Source: CAVXGU01 sp963761615 (GTDB lineage Bacteria; Acidobacteriota; Vicinamibacteria; Vicinamibacterales; CAVVIG01). From it: DNA of 64,000 nt. The position numbers and the translations under genes are program-made. The notes beneath the pieces were generated by a model. That model searched no databases. It was given only the letters and a program-made list of their open reading frames with translations, and had not been told where the DNA came from. Shown in pieces: positions 27,851 through 36,709 of this stretch (position 1 is its first letter; each line of letters starts with the position of its first letter). The DNA lies in contig CAVXGU010000004.1 of assembly GCA_963761615.1 (NCBI GenBank), positions 434,001 through 498,000 on the forward strand, read 5' to 3'.

Positions 27851-27869
27851 AAATGTTAGCCTACACTAA
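27851..27869 (-). promoter_or_regulatory. DtxR/MntR-type operator upstream of NRAMP copy 1
   Basis: On the minus strand TTAGTGTAGGCTAACATTT closely matches the DtxR consensus TTAGGTTAGGCTAACCTAA, including the central TAGGCTAAC. It lies 28-47 bases upstream of the NRAMP start, suited to metal-dependent autorepression by the operon's own regulator. Confidence 0.7.
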
Positions 27870-28345
27870 AGTCGCTGATGCTCCAACTGCTCCAACGCGA
27901 CGATGATCCGGGAGGGGTTGAGCCTACTCAGGATCGTGACGATCGACTCCCGCAAGGTCGTCCCGCTTACGATCGAATCGTCGATTGCTACCAGCGTGTC
28001 CGTCGGCTTCACCACGCCGCGCGTGATGTCGCAAATGTGCAAGCTCGGTCGAGTTGGTCATGTTGAGGTTGCCGCCGATGGCGAGATGCGGCCGGCCACC
28101 GCATGCCGGCGAACATACGGGTGGCAGTTGCGCTTGCCGTACCGAGAGTAGGTCGCATAGCGGAGGTGGCCGAAGCAGGGTTCGCCGAGGAACTTGCAGG
28201 CGTGCTATGACCGCTGCGTCATCGCACCCGCCCAGCCACGGCGCTGGCGGACGAGAAGATCGCGCGTGACCGCACCGAAGATGCGCTCGATCGCGTTGTG
28301 ACGATCAGAGCGCATCCGGCGAGGGGCGCCTCGCGAGGCGGCATG
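27866..28345 (-). pseudogene. Decayed amidophosphoribosyltransferase-like (PurF-type) remnant
   Basis: Scattered pieces on the minus strand match a PurF-like glutamine phosphoribosyltransferase in order: RSDRHNAIERIFGAVTRD, an in-frame stop, FLGEPCFGHLRYATYSRYG, KRNCHPYVRR, GNLNMTNSTEL, then after a large deletion DITRGVVKPTDTLVAIDDS and IVSGTTLRESIVTILSRL with the PRPP-binding DDSIVxGTT. The glutaminase and phosphoribosyl domains are both incomplete and joined. Its 3' end touches the NRAMP operator, so the manganese module was probably joined here after or during the decay. Confidence 0.65.
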
Positions 28346-28383
28346 TCGAACGTGACTCGCTCATCGAAGAGTCCGGAATATGC

Positions 28384-28440
28384 CTAGCGTTTCTTCTTTG
28401 GCTTCCGCTGTTCCTTCTTCATCGATGTACCCTTCGACAT
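28384..28440 (-). CDS. Tiny Lys/Arg-rich peptide, 18 residues
   Basis: ATG at 28440 preceded by GGGAGGG at a good distance and followed by MSKGTSMKKEQRKPKKKR and a stop. The MxKGTxxKKE...KKPKK pattern resembles short basic proteins seen in many environmental bacteria. Too short for firm support, but the ribosome binding site is strong and the context otherwise lacks genes. Confidence 0.45.
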   Translation of the reverse strand: MSKGTSMKKEQRKPKKKR

Positions 28441-28656
28441 TCGCACCCTCCCTTCTCCCTAGCTCCGCGTCACTGTTCTCAGTGTACAGCTCTATTCTAC
28501 GCACTTGCGACTGCGTCTTGTGCAAAGACTGGGCCGAGGGATGACCCGCCGGCGAGACCTGTCTCGATGTGTCCATGCGAAGATGACCGCTCGACAGTCG
28601 TGCGTCGACCCGTTCGGTCGCGCCTGGCTCGTCGCCTTCCTCAGGACCTGACCGTC

Positions 28657-29535
28657 GTGATTGTGAACTCCCGGCGTCCGACAATCGGACTCCTGCTGGC
28701 CGGCATCGTTCTGGGCGGAGTCGGACGCGCTGCCGGATTCGACCTGACGATCGACGCGCCGGACGCGTTGATGCCGTACGCCGCGCGGGTGCGGACGTTC
28801 GACCCGCGGGGTCTCGAGGCGTCGCTCGCCGCCGCGGGCCTGGCGTTGCCAGGCCGCGTCCACGTGTCGCTCGTGGACGAGGAGGATCCGCGCGCCCGCG
28901 CCGTGCCGACATGGGTCGTCGGGGAGGCGTTCGGCGGGCACGACATCCTCATATTTCCCTCGCGCGTGTCCGCTGATCCCAACGACTCGATCGAGTCGGT
29001 GCTCCGCCACGAAATCGTCCACCTCGCGCTCGACGCCCGGGCCGGTGGGCACGCGCTGCCGCGGTGGTTCCAGGAGGGCGTGGCCGAGACTGTCGGCAGC
29101 CAGTGGGGATTCACCGGTCAGATGCGCTTGCTCGGGGCGGCGCTCTCGCGTCCGGCGGTGACCGACGTCGCCGCGCTCTTCGAGTCCGACAGCGAGTCGC
29201 AGAACGACGAGGCGTATCTGCTGGCGGCCGCGATCGTCGTCGACGTCCGCAGACGCCACGGTCCGGGCGTGCCAGGCGCCATCGCCGCGCACGTGGCCGA
29301 AGGCGTGCCGTTCGACCTGGCCTTCACCCTCGAGACCGGGGAGACGGTGGACCAGGCCGCGCAGGCGGCGTGGAGCGTGTATCGCCGCGTCACCGAGTGG
29401 ATTCCCCTGATGGCGAGCGGGCAGGTGCTCTGGATGGCCATCCTCCTGCTGGCATGTGCCGCGTTCGTGGCGACCATGTACCGGCGCGCCCGCCTTCGTC
29501 GTCGCTGGGACGAGCTCGACGATGGCGATGGGTGA
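28657..29535 (+). CDS. Secreted or anchored gluzincin-type peptidase (peptidase MA-like)
   Basis: About 292 residues from a GTG start (28663 is also possible). An N-terminal hydrophobic segment (IGLLLAGIVLGGVG) acts as signal or anchor. The metal motif is in SVLRHEIVHLALDA (HExxH), followed by LPRWFQEGVAE, where the glutamate is the likely third ligand, as in MA-like families. A C-terminal helix (VLWMAILLLACAAFVATMY) suggests membrane attachment with the catalytic part outside the cytoplasm. Substrate unknown. Confidence 0.72.
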   Translation: MIVNSRRPTIGLLLAGIVLGGVGRAAGFDLTIDAPDALMPYAARVRTFDPRGLEASLAAAGLALPGRVHVSLVDEEDPRARAVPTWVVGEAFGGHDILIFPSRVSADPNDSIESVLRHEIVHLALDARAGGHALPRWFQEGVAETVGSQWGFTGQMRLLGAALSRPAVTDVAALFESDSESQNDEAYLLAAAIVVDVRRRHGPGVPGAIAAHVAEGVPFDLAFTLETGETVDQAAQAAWSVYRRVTEWIPLMASGQVLWMAILLLACAAFVATMYRRARLRRRWDELDDGDG

Positions 29536-29661
29536 AGGGACGCGCGGCGCCGTCGGGTCTCGAATTCCCAATTCTCTCGCCGAATCCGGGATTGAGGTGG
29601 TGGGACGTCCGCGACCGCCGATTGCGGGCGTCTGACGTGCTGGAAGTGTTACCGTAGCCTC

Positions 29662-29871
29662 ATGAGGCTCGGTCGCATCGAGGAGTGCCTGTCGTGTGAT
29701 CGACCGTTTCTCGTGACAGGTCGTGGCGGCAAGCCGTTTCAGGAGCACGAGGGCATCACTTGCCCGTACTGCAGTGCGACGTTGGGCTCGAGGAAGACAC
29801 TTGGGGCGTTTCACACGCAGAAGCTGTCTGTTCAACAAGCGGCCGAGTATGCGCTGTCCAAGAAACGGTAG
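29662..29871 (+). CDS. Small zinc-ribbon protein
   Basis: 69 residues. Two CxxC pairs, EECLSCDRP and ITCPYCSAT, form a zinc ribbon; the rest is basic. No family recognised. Lies alone between the peptidase and the DUF488 gene. Confidence 0.5.
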   Translation: MRLGRIEECLSCDRPFLVTGRGGKPFQEHEGITCPYCSATLGSRKTLGAFHTQKLSVQQAAEYALSKKR

Positions 29872-30153
29872 ATCCTCAGCCCGGTCGGTCGGCGCAGGCA
29901 AAGATGGAGAGCCGTCGCGGGCTCAACCGCCTCGGCGCTGACCGGATACGTCAGATCTCCAAACGTGCCGGCACCGCCGAACGCGTCGCCGGCCACGAGG
30001 ATGCGGAGAACCACCTGATGGCCCTCGGGGGCTGACTGCGTCAGCTTCACCCGGGCCCTCGTGAGGACAGGGGCACTTGCCCCAGTTGCCGGACGGGTTC
30101 GGGAAGGTCTTGGGAGAGGGTCATCGGAACCCACCGGGCGCCAGCCATCGCCG

Positions 30154-30759
30154 ATGACGCAGACCCATCGACGGCGTGATGTCGCACGCTTGAAGATCTT
30201 CACCATCGGGCACTCCACGCGCCCGATCGACGAGTTCGTGCGCCTCCTCCGGGCGCACGGCGTGCAGCGCGTCCTCGACGTGCGGACGATTCCACGGTCA
30301 CGACACAATCCCCAGTTCAATCGCGACCAGTTGTCTCCAGCGCTTCACCGCCGGCACATCCACTATCGGCACATGCCGGGATTGGGTGGTCTGCGCCGTC
30401 CGCGGCCTGATTCCATCAACACGGCCTGGCGCAACACCAGCTTCCGTGGCTATGCCGACTACATGCAGACCGCAGCATTCGAGGACAGCCTGGAGGCGTG
30501 TATCGACCTGGCGCAACGGGAGCGCGTCGTCTTGATGTGCGCCGAGGCGGTGCCGTGGCGTTGCCACCGGACACTGATTGCGGACGCGTTGCTGGCGAGA
30601 GGCATCCAGGCGAACGAGATTACCAGCCGCGTTCGCTCGCGGCCTCATATCCTGACGCCGTTTGCCCGTGTTACAGGCACGCACGTCATGTATCCTGCCG
30701 CAACCACACGCCATCATCCGACGTCTAAGATGCGTGGCGCAGGATTCGGACCACAGTGA
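30154..30759 (+). CDS. DUF488 family protein
   Basis: 201 residues from ATG 30154; a start closer to KIFTIGHSTRP is possible. TIGHSTRPIDEFVRLL, VLDVRTIPRSRHNPQFN, HMPGLGG and VVLMCAEAVPWRCHRTLIAD are hallmarks of DUF488, whose biochemical role is unknown. The Cys in LMCAEA and CHR is conserved in the family. Isolated on this strand. Confidence 0.82.
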   Translation: MTQTHRRRDVARLKIFTIGHSTRPIDEFVRLLRAHGVQRVLDVRTIPRSRHNPQFNRDQLSPALHRRHIHYRHMPGLGGLRRPRPDSINTAWRNTSFRGYADYMQTAAFEDSLEACIDLAQRERVVLMCAEAVPWRCHRTLIADALLARGIQANEITSRVRSRPHILTPFARVTGTHVMYPAATTRHHPTSKMRGAGFGPQ

Positions 30760-30865
30760 AGGTGTCGACGAGGGCCGCGGCCAGCAAGCACCAGGCGCCG
30801 GCGCCGACGAACGGAATCGCATCGAAGGCCAGGCCGCCCGCCAAATGGGGTACGCGGGGAGGCCC
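30725..30865 (-). pseudogene. C-terminal fragment of an unidentified membrane protein
   Basis: An open stretch of about 46 codons on the minus strand reads GGLAFDAIPFVGAGAWCLLA and LVDTFTVVRILRHAS before a stop, a plausible last membrane helix, but no start codon with a ribosome binding site precedes it. Downstream of the hemerythrin gene in the same direction. Confidence 0.3.
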
Positions 30866-30901
30866 TCACAGAAACGGTGTCGGCACAGCCGACGGTCCTG
30901 C

Positions 30902-31459
30902 TCACGGCCGAGGGGGTCGCTCGCGACGTGCCGCCATCTCACGGCCTACCTCGGCGAGCTCCGCTGGCGACAGCGCCTGGCCGGCGGCCGGGAACAGATC
31001 GCGATCCTCGACACCGATGTGCTCGCGATAGAGAGCCTGGAGCGCGGCCAGATGCTCCCGAAGTTCGCCGGCATCCGCCTTGCTGAGGCGCCCCTGGTCG
31101 AGCCATCGCCGCCCGAGGCGTTCGATCGTGGCCTGATGATGGTCCGCCGCGGCGTGATCGCGTTCGAGGCGGGCCATGATCTCGGCTGTCCCGGCCGCGG
31201 CGGGCGCACCGCTCGCCCGAAGCCGGGGGAACAGGCTCTCTTCCTCGTCGGCCGTATGCGTAGGCGCGGCAACCGCAAAATACCGCAGCGCACCCTCGAG
31301 CGCCTGGTGCTCGGAGGCCTGCAGCGACGCGCCAGCACGCTGTCGCTCGACGGCCACGAGCACGTCCAGGAAGTGCTCGATCCGCCGATGACAGTCGCTC
31401 AGCAGCCCGAGGGGCTGCTCGAAGTCGTGATCCGGACGCGCACCGATGTGGATGGGCAT
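30902..31459 (-). CDS. Hemerythrin-domain protein
   Basis: 185 residues from ATG 31459 with AGGAG upstream. Histidine/acid pattern of a di-iron hemerythrin: PLGLLSDCHRRIEHFL, HTADEEESLFPRL, RDHAAADHH, YREHIGVEDRDLFP. Such proteins bind O2 or NO or repair iron-sulfur clusters. Divergent from an NsrR-like regulator with an inverted repeat between them, which suggests a nitrosative-stress function. Confidence 0.83.
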   Translation of the reverse strand: MPIHIGARPDHDFEQPLGLLSDCHRRIEHFLDVLVAVERQRAGASLQASEHQALEGALRYFAVAAPTHTADEEESLFPRLRASGAPAAAGTAEIMARLERDHAAADHHQATIERLGRRWLDQGRLSKADAGELREHLAALQALYREHIGVEDRDLFPAAGQALSPAELAEVGREMAARRERPPRP

Positions 31460-31488
31460 GCCTGACTCCTGCGGTTCGAATTAAATCG

Positions 31489-31503
31489 TGTATGTTGGAT
31501 ACA
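31489..31503. promoter_or_regulatory. Inverted repeat, candidate NsrR/Rrf2 operator
   Basis: TGTAT-GTTGG-ATACA, a perfect five-base inverted repeat within an AT-rich patch, centred between the divergent hemerythrin and Rrf2-family genes. Resembles half-sites of NsrR boxes (AT-rich with ATGTAT-like arms). Confidence 0.45.
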
Positions 31504-31544
31504 TATTAATACTATGATGCCAACAGGACGCAGGGGAAATTGCC

Positions 31545-31994
31545 GTGAGACTGACGAAATTCTCGGATTGCTCGCTCCGTCTGCTGCTGTACCTGGGTCT
31601 GCACGAGAACCGGATCGTCTCGGTCGCCGAGGTCAGCCGGGCGTACGGGGTCTCACCCCACATCATGGTGAAAGTGGTGCAGCACATGGTCGACGAGGGG
31701 CTTGTCGTCACCGTCCGCGGCCGGCATGGGGGGCTGCGGCTCAACAGGGCGCCCGCCGACATCAACGTCGGCCGCGTGATCCGGGCGACGGAACCGCATT
31801 GGGATCTGGTGGAGTGCTTCGACCGGGCGCGTAACACGTGCCCCATCGAGCCGGCGTGCGGCCTGAAGGGCGCGCTGAAGCGCGCCCAGCGGGCCTTCGT
31901 GGCGGCGCTCGACGAATATACCCTGGCCGACTTCCTGCCGCGGGCGCCGTCGCTCATCCGGCTGTTGAACACATCTCTCGAGGCGAACGCGTGA
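31545..31994 (+). CDS. Rrf2-family transcription regulator, NsrR-like
   Basis: 149 residues from a GTG start. N-terminal winged helix (RLTKFSDCSLRLLLYLGL, VSRAYGVSPHIMVKVVQHM, VRGRHGGLRLNRAP) and three cysteines in ECFDRARNTCPIEPAC, the NsrR/Rrf2 pattern for a [2Fe-2S] or [4Fe-4S] cluster. Likely represses the divergent hemerythrin gene and itself, released by nitric oxide. The next gene starts inside its stop (GTGA). Confidence 0.85.
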   Translation: MRLTKFSDCSLRLLLYLGLHENRIVSVAEVSRAYGVSPHIMVKVVQHMVDEGLVVTVRGRHGGLRLNRAPADINVGRVIRATEPHWDLVECFDRARNTCPIEPACGLKGALKRAQRAFVAALDEYTLADFLPRAPSLIRLLNTSLEANA

Positions 31995-33496
31995 ACATCC
32001 ATCTGATCAATCCGAGCCACGTGTCGTTCGGCATTGGCGTCATCACGCCGCGCTGGCTGTACGTCCTGGCGCGGGCGACGCCCATGCGGTTTGGGGACCC
32101 GGTCATCACGGACGAAACGCTCGAGCCCCTCGACGTCTCGACGATCGCCAGTGGGGACATCGTCGGCATCGGGATCCATACCGGCAATGCGCTGCGGGGC
32201 TACGAGATCGGCACGGCGGCACGGAAGGCCGGCGCCATCGTCGTGTTCGGCGGGATCCACGCGACGCTCTTTCCGGAGGAGGCGCGCGAGCTCGGGGGCG
32301 CGCATGCCGTGGTCAAGGGCGACGGCGATGTCGTCTGGGCGCACGTGCTCGAGGCGGCCACGGCCGGCCGGTTGGAACCGGTCTACGAGGGCGGACAGGT
32401 CGAGCCGGAGGATCTGCTGCCTGCGCGCTGGGATCTGATGCCACCGCGGCGGTACATGTGGGCGTCGGTGCAGACGGTGCGCGGCTGTCCGAAGCACTGC
32501 TCGTTCTGCTCCGTGTGGAAGACCGATGGTCAGCGTCCCCGCCAGCGCGCGAGTGACATCGTCGTCGAAGAGATCGTCGAGTTGCGGCGGCGCGGGTTCC
32601 GATTCATCGCGCTGGCGGACGACAACTTCTATCCCGTCACGCTGACCGATCTCCGCATGGCCGCGCGGCGCGCCGATCAGGCGCAGTTCCGGTCGCTGAA
32701 GGCGATCCGCGAGGAGCGCTTCGAGCTGATGCGCCGCCTGGCCGCGCTGCCCGACGACATGGTGTTCTTTACACAGATCACGATGGAGGCGGGGGAGGAT
32801 CCCGAATTCCTCGACGCCATGCGCCGGGCGCGCATCAAGGGCGCGCTGGTCGGGGTCGAAGCGGTGACGCCGGACGGCCTGAAGGACGTCCACAAGGGAT
32901 TCAATGCCGCCGGCGACGAGCTCGTGGACCGGCTGCGCGCGTTCCGGCACCATGGCGTCCACGTGCTTGGCTCGTTCATCTTCGGCCTGCCGAGCGATCG
33001 CGAGAACACTTTCGACGCGACCGTCGCGGTCGCGCAGCAGTCGGGCGTCACTTTTGCGCAGTTCGTCATGCTCACGCCATTTCCCGGAACGACCGACTTC
33101 GCCGCCTGGGAGCACGAGATGGCTCGTGATCCGACGCGGATTGACGGCGTGCCGCTCACGCGTCACTGGCTGATTCCGCAGGGCCAGCGGCCGAAAGTGT
33201 ACACGCCGCATCCGACGATGTCGGGGGACGACATCCGGCGCGGCACGCAGCGCGCGTGGGATCGCTTCTACAGCCTGCCGAATATCTGGGACCGGGCGCA
33301 CTGCGTCGAGTCGCTGAAGTCGAGGCTGGCGTTCGTCCTGATCTCGAAGCTGTACCGGCAAATGTACGCGAACACCGGGATTGCGACCGACAGCGCGCGT
33401 GTCGGCCGGTCGGCGCGTTGGGCGCGCTGGATCGCCGGGCCATGCCGGCGCCTGTTCAGCGCGCGCGAAATGCCCGACCTGACGATTCCCGTCTAA
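31991..33496 (+). CDS. B12-binding-domain radical SAM protein
   Basis: 501 residues from the GTG overlapping the regulator stop. Residues ~1-140 form a Rossmann-like cobalamin-binding region (GIGIHTGNALRGYEIGTAAR, VVFGGIHATLFPEEA) without a DxHxxG motif. The radical SAM core has C166-x3-C170-x2-C173 (RGCPKHCSFCSVW). A C-terminal ~100 residues are alpha-helical and basic. Reaction unknown; the family performs methylation, ring contraction or C-C chemistry. Its position in an NsrR-led unit suggests the unit is not part of cluster A. Confidence 0.82.
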   Translation: MNIHLINPSHVSFGIGVITPRWLYVLARATPMRFGDPVITDETLEPLDVSTIASGDIVGIGIHTGNALRGYEIGTAARKAGAIVVFGGIHATLFPEEARELGGAHAVVKGDGDVVWAHVLEAATAGRLEPVYEGGQVEPEDLLPARWDLMPPRRYMWASVQTVRGCPKHCSFCSVWKTDGQRPRQRASDIVVEEIVELRRRGFRFIALADDNFYPVTLTDLRMAARRADQAQFRSLKAIREERFELMRRLAALPDDMVFFTQITMEAGEDPEFLDAMRRARIKGALVGVEAVTPDGLKDVHKGFNAAGDELVDRLRAFRHHGVHVLGSFIFGLPSDRENTFDATVAVAQQSGVTFAQFVMLTPFPGTTDFAAWEHEMARDPTRIDGVPLTRHWLIPQGQRPKVYTPHPTMSGDDIRRGTQRAWDRFYSLPNIWDRAHCVESLKSRLAFVLISKLYRQMYANTGIATDSARVGRSARWARWIAGPCRRLFSAREMPDLTIPV

Positions 33497-33508
33497 CCGG
33501 AGGTGACC

Positions 33509-33673
33509 GTGTCGAATCCCGCTGAAATGCCGGCCGTTGCCCCGGTCGAACCGCTGGCGCTGGTCCAGTGCCAGGCCGAATCGGTCGTCAGCCGCACGCT
33601 GCTCAAACGAGGCAGCGGCGGCGTCGCCCGCACGCCGCTCAAGATGCTGCTGACGATGATCCGACCGGCCTGA
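33509..33673 (+). CDS. Small protein between radical SAM and MOSC genes, 54 residues
   Basis: GTG at 33509 with GGAGG five bases upstream; ends three bases before the MOSC start. The sequence begins MSNPAEMPAVAPVEPLALVQ and ends VARTPLKMLLTMIRPA; one cysteine (VQCQAES). Not a recognised family. Position and ribosome binding site support translation. It could be an accessory peptide or a substrate of the radical SAM enzyme. Confidence 0.5.
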   Translation: MSNPAEMPAVAPVEPLALVQCQAESVVSRTLLKRGSGGVARTPLKMLLTMIRPA

Positions 33674-33676
33674 CGC

Positions 33677-34396
33677 GTGGCCGAGAGAGTGCTCACGCCG
33701 AGGGCCCTGCCCCCCAGCATCCTGTCGATCCAGGTCGGCCTGCCCGCGCGCCATGGGTCCGCCGACGCCACGGATTCCCACGATGCAGTCTGGACCACGG
33801 GCTTCTTCAAGATGCCGGTTGCGGGCCCGGTGTTCGCGGGTCCGACGAACCTGGTGGGCGACGGCCAAGCGGACCTGGTCAATCACGGCGGAATCGACAA
33901 GGCGGTGCTGGCCTACAGCGCCGATCATTACGGGCACTGGCGGCGCGACTTGGGCCGCGCCCTGCCGCACGGCGCCTTCGGTGAGAACCTGACCATTGCC
34001 GGGCTCGACGAAGCGTCGGTACACATCGGCGACGTGTTGCGCATCGGGGAGGCCCAGTTCGAGGTCAGTCAACCGCGGCAGCCCTGCTGGAAGCTGGCCC
34101 GACGCTGGCGGATGCACGAACTGCCGAGCCTCGTGATCGCGAATGGCCGATCGGGGTGGTATCTGCGCGTGATCAAGCCGGGTTGGATCGCGAGCGGGAT
34201 GCCGGTGACGTTGCTCGATCGCCCGAATGCCGACTGGCCGGTCGCACGGGCCAACCGGGTCCTTCATCACGACGTGCACGATGCCCAGCAGGCTCTCGAA
34301 CTGGCCAACGTCCCACGGCTGTCAGACGCCTGGTCGCAGTATTTGCACGCGCGAGCCGATCGCCTGATCCGCCCCGACCCAGACAGCGCACGCTAG
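33677..34396 (+). CDS. MOSC-domain protein, YiiM-like
   Basis: 239 residues from a GTG. ILSIQVGLP, GDGQADLVNHGGIDKAVLAYSADHY, GAFGENLTIAGL, VHIGDVLRIGEAQFEVSQPRQPCWKLA are YiiM/MOSC hallmarks; the cysteine in RQPCWKL is the expected molybdenum-cofactor ligand. YiiM reduces N-hydroxylated compounds. Same transcript as the radical SAM gene. Confidence 0.85.
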   Translation: MAERVLTPRALPPSILSIQVGLPARHGSADATDSHDAVWTTGFFKMPVAGPVFAGPTNLVGDGQADLVNHGGIDKAVLAYSADHYGHWRRDLGRALPHGAFGENLTIAGLDEASVHIGDVLRIGEAQFEVSQPRQPCWKLARRWRMHELPSLVIANGRSGWYLRVIKPGWIASGMPVTLLDRPNADWPVARANRVLHHDVHDAQQALELANVPRLSDAWSQYLHARADRLIRPDPDSAR

Positions 34397-34573
34397 AAAC
34401 GATCCGCCGGTACTGGACGCTGGCGTTACGGCGTCATCCGGTGTGTGCGAGCGATCTCAGCGAGGCGGGGGATGAGCGTCCTGTTGGCCGTCTGGAATGG
34501 ACGAGCGGAAGACGTTCCAGTGGCCGTCCGCCGGTCCCGCAGGTCGACCCGCCCCCGTCTCGGCGCCCGCGCT

Positions 34574-36709
34574 TCAGTCGATGGACGGCGCTTCGCCAAC
34601 GGCGCGCGAGAGCGCGTCCATCCACTCGCAGGCAGGCCGATGGTAGGCGCCACTGCCGAGCCGGCAGCGGAGGAATCGCACGCGGCCCGAGAGCCGATCC
34701 GCCAGCGCGCGGGGTTTCGTGTGTGACGTCGAGTATCCTGCGAGCTCCTCGAAGATGGTGGGGACTGCTGCATCGCGAGATCCGCCGTAGATGCACCCGT
34801 CGAGGCGGTCCATCCCCTCGGCGTCCGACAGCTCCTCGAGGCTCCATGATTCGACGGTGTCTGTGAACTCGGGGAAGACAATGCCTGCCAGGGGGGCACT
34901 CGCCACGCTGCTCGCGCCGAGACCGGCCGCCAACCGCGAAGGGGACAGCCCAGGCTCCGTGAGGCTGTCCAGCTGAGGGAAGAAACGGATCGTGTCCGGG
35001 CGTATCGACGTGAGCGTGGGGACGCCGAGCGCCTCTGGCGGCCCGTCGCCCGCCTCCACCAGCACACGGTCGTTGGCGATCAGCCGGGATCTGCCCGAGA
35101 TCAGCGCGTAGCAGAGCAGCGTGGTCTTTCCCGAATGGCGGGGGCCGGCGATGAGCAGGGCGCGGCCGGCCGTCTCGAACGCGGCCGCGTGCAGATCCAG
35201 GAGCGATCCACGTGCGCGCCTGAATGCGGTCAGTGCCTCCCGGACGACCCTCATCAATGCGATCCGCACCAGGCGATCGTCGGGATCGCCCACGACGCCG
35301 ATCGTGCGCCCGCGAATGCCGTAGACGCAGCGGTGGTGCGCATCGGCCACCACGAGAGTCTCGCCGTCCTGCCAGCCCGGTAACGCGATCAGCCGCCGAT
35401 CGAGGGAGAAGCAGGGAACCGATCTGGCCGTTCGAGAGGGTCCGGCTGCGGGCATCTCGTACAGTCCGTGCGACGGTGTCAGCCGGATCTGGAGGGCGCC
35501 CGCTCCGGCAGTCGTGGCCCCGATTGCGGGAGACAAGAACTCTCGAAGCCACTCCGTGATCGCGGTCGAACCGCCATCGACGTCCACGACGACCGGGCCA
35601 AACCGGAAGCCGGCCGTGCACCGTGCCGGCGTTCGGGGTCCGTCCGGGCTGCTCCCCCACCGGCGCGCGACGTACGACGGCACCCGGACGAGATCCTTCA
35701 GGACGGATCCGGAATTGCTGAGACGTCGATGGTGGAACCAGTGAAAGAGGACCTGGCGCGCCCGGCTTCGCCGGCGCATTTTGATGCGGTGTTCGTGAAT
35801 GGCCCACCGGGGAACGGGGGCAAGCGAGAGTTGCCGGAGGGCAGAGGCCGGGACGGGAGCGGCAAACGTGTCCGACAGAAAGCGCAGCGCGTCGCGCACG
35901 GGCAGCACGAGCGTCCGATGCGTTGCCTGGCTGACGAGCCGGTTCCAGTCGATGCTCACCGCGCTCGACTGAATCGCCGTCATCGCATCGGCGACCCATC
36001 GAATCGGAGGAATGATGCTCCATTCGAGACCGTGGACGCAGGCATGCAGCACGATGTCGGTTGCGCAGAGTGTGTGCGTCGCGACGCCGTCGAGTTGGGC
36101 CGGGACCGCCGCCCGCCAGAAGTCGACATCCGAGCCCGGAGTACAGCACGCGGCCAGAACGTGCCAGTGGAGGTCGACCCGGCGCCCATGCGGGTCCCGC
36201 AGTGGGGCCGAATGGCGAAGATGGAGCAGACCGGCGTCCAGCCGCTGTTCGAGCGTCCAGCCAGCGCCGACCAGCGCGTCACGAGCGTCGAGGGCCCGAT
36301 CCTCAGGGACGAGGAGATCGCAGTCGGCCATCGGACGTGCGCCGAGCGGCGTCAGGCCGTTGGCGATCAACGCCATGCCCTTCAGGAGCATCGTGTCGAT
36401 CCCGGCGCCTCGCAGGACCCGGACGGCTGCTCCGGCCGTCGTCATCAGCGCCTGGTTCCGCGAAGTCGTGCGGTTGTAGGGCGCCTGCAGACGGGGCAGG
36501 AGAGGATGGGAGGGACAGGCCTTCCGCAGTCGCGTGTAGAGCAGCGGCAACAGCCGCGTGGATACCCGATCGAGCGTCTCGAACGTCGTGTCGGAGCACC
36601 ATCGCTCGAGCGCGCGATCGGCGACGTCGCCTTCGAGGAGGGCCGCCTGGAGGAGCAGCGTCTGTTCCGGCGTCGGCCAGCAGCCGCCGGGGCGGGCTGC
36701 GGCCGTCAC
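34574..36709 (-). CDS. Nucleotidyltransferase (NTP_transf_5) / HprK-like kinase fusion
   Basis: 711 residues. N-terminal half: IDTMLLKGMALIANGLTPLG with K110-G111, then PMADCDLLV with D129-x-D131, as in uncharacterised nucleotidyltransferases. C-terminal half: LDLHAAAFETAGRALLIAGP, Walker A GPRHSGKTT near residue 520, RLIANDRVLVE and PTLTSIRPDTIRFFP, an HprK-like kinase. Both domains also occur, in separate fusions, in cluster A (15445 and 19530). The pair is common near PqqD proteins in peptide-modifying loci. Overlaps the upstream cupin gene by four bases. Confidence 0.8.
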   Translation of the reverse strand: MTAAARPGGCWPTPEQTLLLQAALLEGDVADRALERWCSDTTFETLDRVSTRLLPLLYTRLRKACPSHPLLPRLQAPYNRTTSRNQALMTTAGAAVRVLRGAGIDTMLLKGMALIANGLTPLGARPMADCDLLVPEDRALDARDALVGAGWTLEQRLDAGLLHLRHSAPLRDPHGRRVDLHWHVLAACCTPGSDVDFWRAAVPAQLDGVATHTLCATDIVLHACVHGLEWSIIPPIRWVADAMTAIQSSAVSIDWNRLVSQATHRTLVLPVRDALRFLSDTFAAPVPASALRQLSLAPVPRWAIHEHRIKMRRRSRARQVLFHWFHHRRLSNSGSVLKDLVRVPSYVARRWGSSPDGPRTPARCTAGFRFGPVVVDVDGGSTAITEWLREFLSPAIGATTAGAGALQIRLTPSHGLYEMPAAGPSRTARSVPCFSLDRRLIALPGWQDGETLVVADAHHRCVYGIRGRTIGVVGDPDDRLVRIALMRVVREALTAFRRARGSLLDLHAAAFETAGRALLIAGPRHSGKTTLLCYALISGRSRLIANDRVLVEAGDGPPEALGVPTLTSIRPDTIRFFPQLDSLTEPGLSPSRLAAGLGASSVASAPLAGIVFPEFTDTVESWSLEELSDAEGMDRLDGCIYGGSRDAAVPTIFEELAGYSTSHTKPRALADRLSGRVRFLRCRLGSGAYHRPACEWMDALSRAVGEAPSID

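Larger units (their letters stand above)
25144..27870. repeat. 2.7-kb direct repeat, copy 1 (manganese module)
   Basis: Nearly identical to 47587-50315 at an offset of 22,443 bases, shifting to 22,445 only at the promoter end. By eye the encoded proteins differ at two (MntR-like), zero (UspA) and four (NRAMP) residues. Identity starts at a ctgaacattca element and ends with the DtxR-type operator. Flanking sequences are unrelated: a decayed purF-like gene here, a TonB receptor at copy 2. Confidence 0.92.

Noticed and set aside
34156..34866. Plus-strand open frame between the MOSC and fusion genes
   Set aside because: Overlaps two well-supported genes in other frames and shows only S/R/P-rich shadow sequence.
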